19,740 nucleotides of DNA from Prevotellaceae bacterium (GTDB lineage: Bacteria; Bacteroidota; Bacteroidia; Bacteroidales; UBA932), in contig JAIRUB010000080.1 of assembly GCA_031254635.1 (NCBI GenBank), forward strand, positions 1 through 19,740, read 5' to 3'. This document shows, piece after piece, positions 15,931-19,740 of the stretch; the stretch's first letter is position 1, and each line of letters starts with the position of its first letter. The notes under the pieces were generated by a model. That model did not search any database. It was given only the letters and a program-made list of their open reading frames with translations, and had not been told where the DNA came from. Made by a program: the position numbers and the translations under genes.

Positions 15931-16473
15931 ATGAAAAAAATTACAAAATTATTTTTAGTAGTTATAATGGCCTGCATCAGCGCTTCTGCTTTTGCTCAAA
16001 CGCCTAAATTCGCACATATCAATTTTCAGGAATTTGTGATGCTGAGTCCTGAAAGCGATTCGGCCTCAGTCAAATTAGAGGCTTTTGGCAAAGAGCTGCA
16101 AGATCAGATAGAAGGTATGCAAAAAGAATTGCAGGACAAATTCACTATTTACCAGCAACAACAAGGTAATTGGACTGCCGGTGTGTTGGAAGCCAAACAA
16201 AAGGAATTGCAAGATTTGAACCAACGTATGGAAGAATTTAGACAAGTAGCGCAACAAGATTTTCAACAGAAACAACAGGAGTTGATGCTTCCTATTCTGG
16301 AAAAAGCAAGAAAAACCATCTCAACTGTGGCTAAAAGAGAAAATTTTATCTACGTATTTGATACAAGTACCGGAGCGCTTTCTTATTTCGATGAACAACA
16401 AAGTACCGACCTGTTGCCGATGGTAAAGAAAGAACTCAACATCACCAAAGAATTACCTCGTACAAACAGATAA
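15931..16473 (+). CDS. OmpH/Skp-like periplasmic chaperone, second copy
   Basis: A 180-residue paralogue of the preceding gene and, by family, another carrier of unfolded outer-membrane proteins. The signal peptide MKKITKLFLVVIMACISASA is cleaved near FAQ. The mature part opens with TPKFAHINFQEFVMLSPESD. A glutamine-rich coiled coil (about 50-125) follows, with ELQDQIEGMQKELQDKFTIY and QQDFQQKQQELMLPILEKAR, then the strand FIYVFDTSTGALSYF. Compared with the first copy the coil is richer in Gln and the C-terminus is longer (KKELNITKELPRTNR). Two adjacent, diverged copies are usual in Bacteroidota. The alanine and cysteine in the signal (MACISAS) do not form a good lipobox, so a soluble periplasmic protein is expected. 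The stop is five bases from murI. Confidence 0.92.
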   Translation: MKKITKLFLVVIMACISASAFAQTPKFAHINFQEFVMLSPESDSASVKLEAFGKELQDQIEGMQKELQDKFTIYQQQQGNWTAGVLEAKQKELQDLNQRMEEFRQVAQQDFQQKQQELMLPILEKARKTISTVAKRENFIYVFDTSTGALSYFDEQQSTDLLPMVKKELNITKELPRTNR

Positions 16474-16478
16474 TAACA

Positions 16479-17243
16479 ATGTCATCGGCTCCTGTCGGTT
16501 TACTTGATTCTGGCATTGGTGGATTGTCGGTATGGCGCGAAGTAACCCGATTGCTTCCACATGAGCATACTGTATATTATGCCGACAGTGCTTACTGTCC
16601 TTACGGACCGAAAACCAGGGAAGAAATTATAGCCAGAGTTGTTCATATTACCAATTTTCTATTAACAAAACAGGCCAAATTGATTGTAGTGGCCTGTAAC
16701 ACTGCCACTGCAGCAGCTATTGATTATTTGCGAGAACAGTATAATAAGACACTTTTTGTGGGAATGGAGCCGGCTGTGAAGCCGGCTGCTTTGCTTTCAA
16801 AAAGCGGCGTAGTGGGCGTATTAGCCACCCAAGGCACTTTCAATGGCCGCCTCTACCACGAAACAGTCGAACGCTTTGCCGCCAACACTACCGTCATCGA
16901 ACAGTACGGCGACGGATTAGTGGAATTGATTGAGGCCGGAAAAATTGACACCCCCGAAATGGATGCTCTTCTGCATAAATATATCAATCCCATGCTGGAG
17001 GCTGGAGCCGACCATATTGCGCTGGGCTGTACACACTATTCTTTCCTAATACCAGCTATCCGCAAAATTACTGAAAACAAAGCAGAACTGCTCGACCCCG
17101 CACCTGCCGTTGCGCAACAAGTCAAACATCTTTTAGTACAAAATAATTTGATAGACACCGAAACCACAAAACCTAAATATGAGTTCTTTTCCGATGAAAA
17201 ACCATTTCAATTTAATGAACAATTAACAATGAATAATGAATAA
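16479..17243 (+). CDS. murI: Glutamate racemase
   Basis: A 254-residue cytoplasmic enzyme that interconverts L- and D-glutamate, giving the D-Glu of peptidoglycan. Seen: GLLDSGIGGLSV (7-18, Asp10 and Ser11), YYADSAYCPYGPKT (33-46), VVACNTATAAA (70-80, catalytic Cys73), GMEPAVKPA (95-103), GVLATQGTF (113-121) and ALGCTHYSFL (181-190, catalytic Cys184 and His186). Both catalytic cysteines are present, so the enzyme should be active. The family fold ends near LLVQNNL (about 224). The last residues QFNEQLTMNNE are encoded by an AT-rich intergenic repeat read in frame and are probably an accidental extension. It starts five bases after the second ompH gene and is likely in the bamA transcript. Confidence 0.95.
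   Translation: MSSAPVGLLDSGIGGLSVWREVTRLLPHEHTVYYADSAYCPYGPKTREEIIARVVHITNFLLTKQAKLIVVACNTATAAAIDYLREQYNKTLFVGMEPAVKPAALLSKSGVVGVLATQGTFNGRLYHETVERFAANTTVIEQYGDGLVELIEAGKIDTPEMDALLHKYINPMLEAGADHIALGCTHYSFLIPAIRKITENKAELLDPAPAVAQQVKHLLVQNNLIDTETTKPKYEFFSDEKPFQFNEQLTMNNE
16768..16787 (+). other. Strong hairpin inside murI with GTGA loop
   Basis: AGCCGGCT (16768-16775) and AGCCGGCT (16780-16787), itself palindromic, flank GTGA. In RNA this gives an 8-bp GC-rich stem closed by GUGA, a GNRA-type tetraloop. It encodes the conserved EPAVKPA segment, so protein constraint may explain it. Confidence 0.5.
17221..17237 (+). repeat. Copy 2 of the 17-base AT-rich intergenic sequence, within the murI 3' end
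   Basis: AATTAACAATGAATAAT, identical to 15382-15398. Here it is read in frame as the last codons of murI (LTMNN), and the stop follows at 17241-17243. AACAATTAACAATGAATAAT (17218-17237) overlaps a further partial unit. Confidence 0.6.
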
Positions 17244-17290
17244 TTCGTGGACAAATAACCAAACCAACAAATTTAATCAAAATAAGTTTT

Positions 17291-19729
17291 ATGAAAAAAA
17301 TCGCACTACTGATAGCTTTATTAGCTTCTCCGTTCTTCTTGCAAGCCAGTGAAGCTGACTTGAAAATTCCCGACCTGTCTCCAGAACAAAACTATCTGTT
17401 GTTTTGGGGGTTTATTATTTGTGTGTTGGGATTAGTTTTTGGATTATTCCAATTTTTGGGAATAAAAAAACTTAAATCCCATCAATCAATGCTTGATGTT
17501 TCAAAAGTAATTTTTGAAACATGCAAAACCTATTTAAAGCAACAGGGAAAATTCTTATTCTGGCTTTTCCTTATTATTGCAGCATGCGTAACTTTTTATT
17601 TTGGGTTCTTGCAAAATCAAGGGGCCGGTGGTGTTTTGCTTATTCTGGGATGGACAATCATAGGCGTTTTGGGCTCGTATAGTGTGGCCTGGTTTGGTAT
17701 TCGTATGAATACCTTAGCCAATAGCCGCATGGCTTTTTCATCATTAGAGCGTAAACCCATAAAATTATTAAATATACCTTTAAATGCAGGGATGAGCATC
17801 GGGGTAGTATTAGTTTGCGTTGAATTAATAATGATGTTAGCAATTCTATTGCTTATGCCGCGTCATTTAGCAGGAGCTTGTTTTATTGGATTTGCTATTG
17901 GTGAATCGCTTGGCGCTTCCGCGCTACGTATTGCCGGCGGTATATTTACCAAAATTGCCGATATCGGTTCCGATTTGATGAAAGTTGTTTTCAAAATAGG
18001 AGAAGACGACCCTCGCAATCCAGGTGTTATTGCCGACTGCACAGGCGACAATGCAGGCGACAGCGTTGGCCCAACAGCCGATGGATTCGAAACTTATGGC
18101 GTAACCGGCGTTGCTTTAATTTCTTTCATAGTATTAGCCGTAGGCTCTATTGCTCCCGATGGAAGTTTTATGGCAAATCCCGAATGGCAGGCTATTTTCT
18201 TAACCTGGATATTCGCTATGCGCATTTTAATGATTATAACTTCTATCTTAGCCTTTGGAATAAATAAAGGATTATCTAAAACAATGTATAGTGAGAAAAA
18301 CGAATTAGACTTTGAGCGTCCGCTTACAAGTTTAATATGGATTACCTCTATTCTTAGTATTATTGTTACTTTCATAGCCAGCTATGCACTGATAGGCCCT
18401 CATTCATCCATAGGTGTGCTAAATCCGAATTTATGGCTTGTTCTTTCTGTTATTATCAGTTGCGGTACCTTAGGCGGCGCACTAATTCCTGAATTTACCA
18501 AGATATTTACCAGCCCCAAATCTATGCATGTTAACGAAGTTGTTAATGCAGGAAAAGAAGGAGGAGCATCGCTTACCATTTTGTCGGGCTTTGTTGCCGG
18601 TAACTTTTCTGCCTTCTGGATGGGATTAGTATTTGTTATTCTGATGGTTATCGCTTATATAGCAAGCACTTTTGGGTTAGACCAGTTTATGTGCTATTCT
18701 TCTATCTTTGCTTTTGGCTTGGTTGCTTTCGGGCTATTAGGGATGGGACCTGTAACCATCGCCGTTGACAGCTATGGCCCTGTAACCGATAATGCACAAT
18801 CAATTTATGAACTATCATTGATAGAAGATATCCCTAATATTTCTGAAGAAATTGAAAAAGATTTTGGATTTAAACCCGATTTCGAAAAAGCAAAATATTA
18901 TTTAGAAGCTAATGATGGCGCGGGTAATACATTTAAAGCTACAGCAAAACCGGTACTCATCGGCACTGCGGTGGTGGGCGCCACGACTATGATTTTCTCC
19001 ATCATACTCGTAATTAAAAATGTGTTGGGTATTGAACCTGAAACCATATTAAATATCCTTAATCCATGGAGCATATTAGGCTTTCTTTGCGGCGGGGCTG
19101 TTATATATTGGTTTACGGGAGCCTCAACGCAAGCGGTTACAACAGGAGCCTATCGCGCTGTTGAATATATTAAGAATAATATAAACTTAGACGCTAATGC
19201 AGAAAAAAAAGCTTCTATTGAAAAATCAAAAGAGGTGGTTAAAATATGCACGCAATATGCTCAAAATGGTATGTGGAATATATTTATTGCTGTTTTTGCT
19301 TTCGCATTGGCCTTTGCATTTATTTCCGGTACCGAATTAAATGAGGGCTCTAAATATGCAGCTGCGTCCTTCTTTGTTTGTTATTTAATTTCAATAGCTG
19401 TTTTCGGGCTTTATCAGGCAGTATTTATGGCCAATGCAGGCGGTTGTTGGGATAATGCCAAAAAAGTGGTAGAAGTTGACCTCCGGGCAAAAGGAACTCC
19501 CTTGCACGACGCTACTGTGGTAGGCGATACCGTAGGCGACCCCTTTAAAGATACTTCCTCTGTGGCAATGAATCCTATTATTAAGTTTACTACCTTATTC
19601 GGATTATTGGCCATGGAAATAGCCATTGACGGCAATTTCCGCTCCATAGCTCCTTATGTTGGCGGCATATTCCTAATTATAGCTATTACCTACGTGTGGC
19701 GCTCGTTCTATAAGATGAGGATAAAGTAG
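17291..19729 (+). CDS. hppA: Membrane-bound ion-translocating pyrophosphatase
   Basis: An 812-residue integral inner-membrane enzyme that hydrolyses pyrophosphate and pumps H+ (or Na+) outward. It has many hydrophobic segments (about 16 expected for the family). Substrate-site motifs are all present: EDDPRNPGVIADCTGDNAGD (from Glu238), then SVGPTADGFETYG; the GDTVGDPFKDTSSVAMNPII block near the C-terminus; and GGCWDNAKKVVE. At the position that separates potassium-dependent (Ala) from potassium-independent (Lys) enzymes the sequence reads GNTFKAT, with Lys549, which suggests K+ independence. ADCTGDN and TADGFETY are variants typical of Bacteroidota homologues, where classical plant-type enzymes have ADNVGDN and GADLFESY. 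The coupling ion is not decided by sequence. The N-terminus MKKIALLIALLASPFFLQAS may be a cleaved signal or the first helix. It begins 47 bases after murI, with no clear promoter seen. Confidence 0.94.
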   Translation: MKKIALLIALLASPFFLQASEADLKIPDLSPEQNYLLFWGFIICVLGLVFGLFQFLGIKKLKSHQSMLDVSKVIFETCKTYLKQQGKFLFWLFLIIAACVTFYFGFLQNQGAGGVLLILGWTIIGVLGSYSVAWFGIRMNTLANSRMAFSSLERKPIKLLNIPLNAGMSIGVVLVCVELIMMLAILLLMPRHLAGACFIGFAIGESLGASALRIAGGIFTKIADIGSDLMKVVFKIGEDDPRNPGVIADCTGDNAGDSVGPTADGFETYGVTGVALISFIVLAVGSIAPDGSFMANPEWQAIFLTWIFAMRILMIITSILAFGINKGLSKTMYSEKNELDFERPLTSLIWITSILSIIVTFIASYALIGPHSSIGVLNPNLWLVLSVIISCGTLGGALIPEFTKIFTSPKSMHVNEVVNAGKEGGASLTILSGFVAGNFSAFWMGLVFVILMVIAYIASTFGLDQFMCYSSIFAFGLVAFGLLGMGPVTIAVDSYGPVTDNAQSIYELSLIEDIPNISEEIEKDFGFKPDFEKAKYYLEANDGAGNTFKATAKPVLIGTAVVGATTMIFSIILVIKNVLGIEPETILNILNPWSILGFLCGGAVIYWFTGASTQAVTTGAYRAVEYIKNNINLDANAEKKASIEKSKEVVKICTQYAQNGMWNIFIAVFAFALAFAFISGTELNEGSKYAAASFFVCYLISIAVFGLYQAVFMANAGGCWDNAKKVVEVDLRAKGTPLHDATVVGDTVGDPFKDTSSVAMNPIIKFTTLFGLLAMEIAIDGNFRSIAPYVGGIFLIIAITYVWRSFYKMRIK

Positions 19730-19740
19730 GGTAGAAGGTA

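Overview
The window comes from a member of the phylum Bacteroidota, most likely order Bacteroidales. This rests on the gene content (DUF4831, a PorG-like DUF6089 protein, paired OmpH/Skp chaperones, a Bacteroidota-type membrane pyrophosphatase), on the conserved order pdxJ / nadK-porG-uppS-bamA-ompH-ompH-murI, on promoter -7 boxes of the form TAnnTTTG, and on A-rich translation starts without Shine-Dalgarno sequences. The presence of a T9SS-type PorG and of a futalosine hydrolase suggests a bacterium with a type IX secretion system that makes menaquinone by the futalosine route. No finer placement is possible from the sequence alone.

Layout. Bases 1-208 are the right end of an IS1-family element cut by the window edge. 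Bases 209-365 hold no recognisable gene. A PIN-PhoH ATPase gene (minus) is divergent from a two-gene unit on the plus strand: a 959-residue TPR protein followed after one base by a plugless outer-membrane beta-barrel. From 6429 to 7007 there is no intact gene, only a nested hairpin and a decayed IS1182-like transposase with an internal deletion. Next come mqnB (minus), folE (plus), a DUF4831 gene (minus, convergent with folE) and pdxJ (minus).

Divergent from pdxJ runs the envelope-biogenesis block, all plus strand: nadK, porG-like, uppS, bamA, two ompH/skp paralogues, murI and hppA. These genes jointly serve envelope growth. UppS makes the undecaprenyl carrier and MurI the D-glutamate for peptidoglycan. 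BamA inserts barrels that OmpH/Skp escort. PorG is a T9SS outer-membrane part. HppA removes pyrophosphate and energises the membrane. A TAnnTTTG box between uppS and bamA suggests that bamA onward can be transcribed separately.

Most of the window is ordinary housekeeping sequence. The items most worth a second look are the uncharacterised TPR/barrel pair, the nested hairpin beside the transposase remnant, and the recurring AT-rich intergenic sequence that has altered the start region of ompH and the C-terminus of murI. I found no tRNA, rRNA, CRISPR array, riboswitch or convincing intrinsic terminator.
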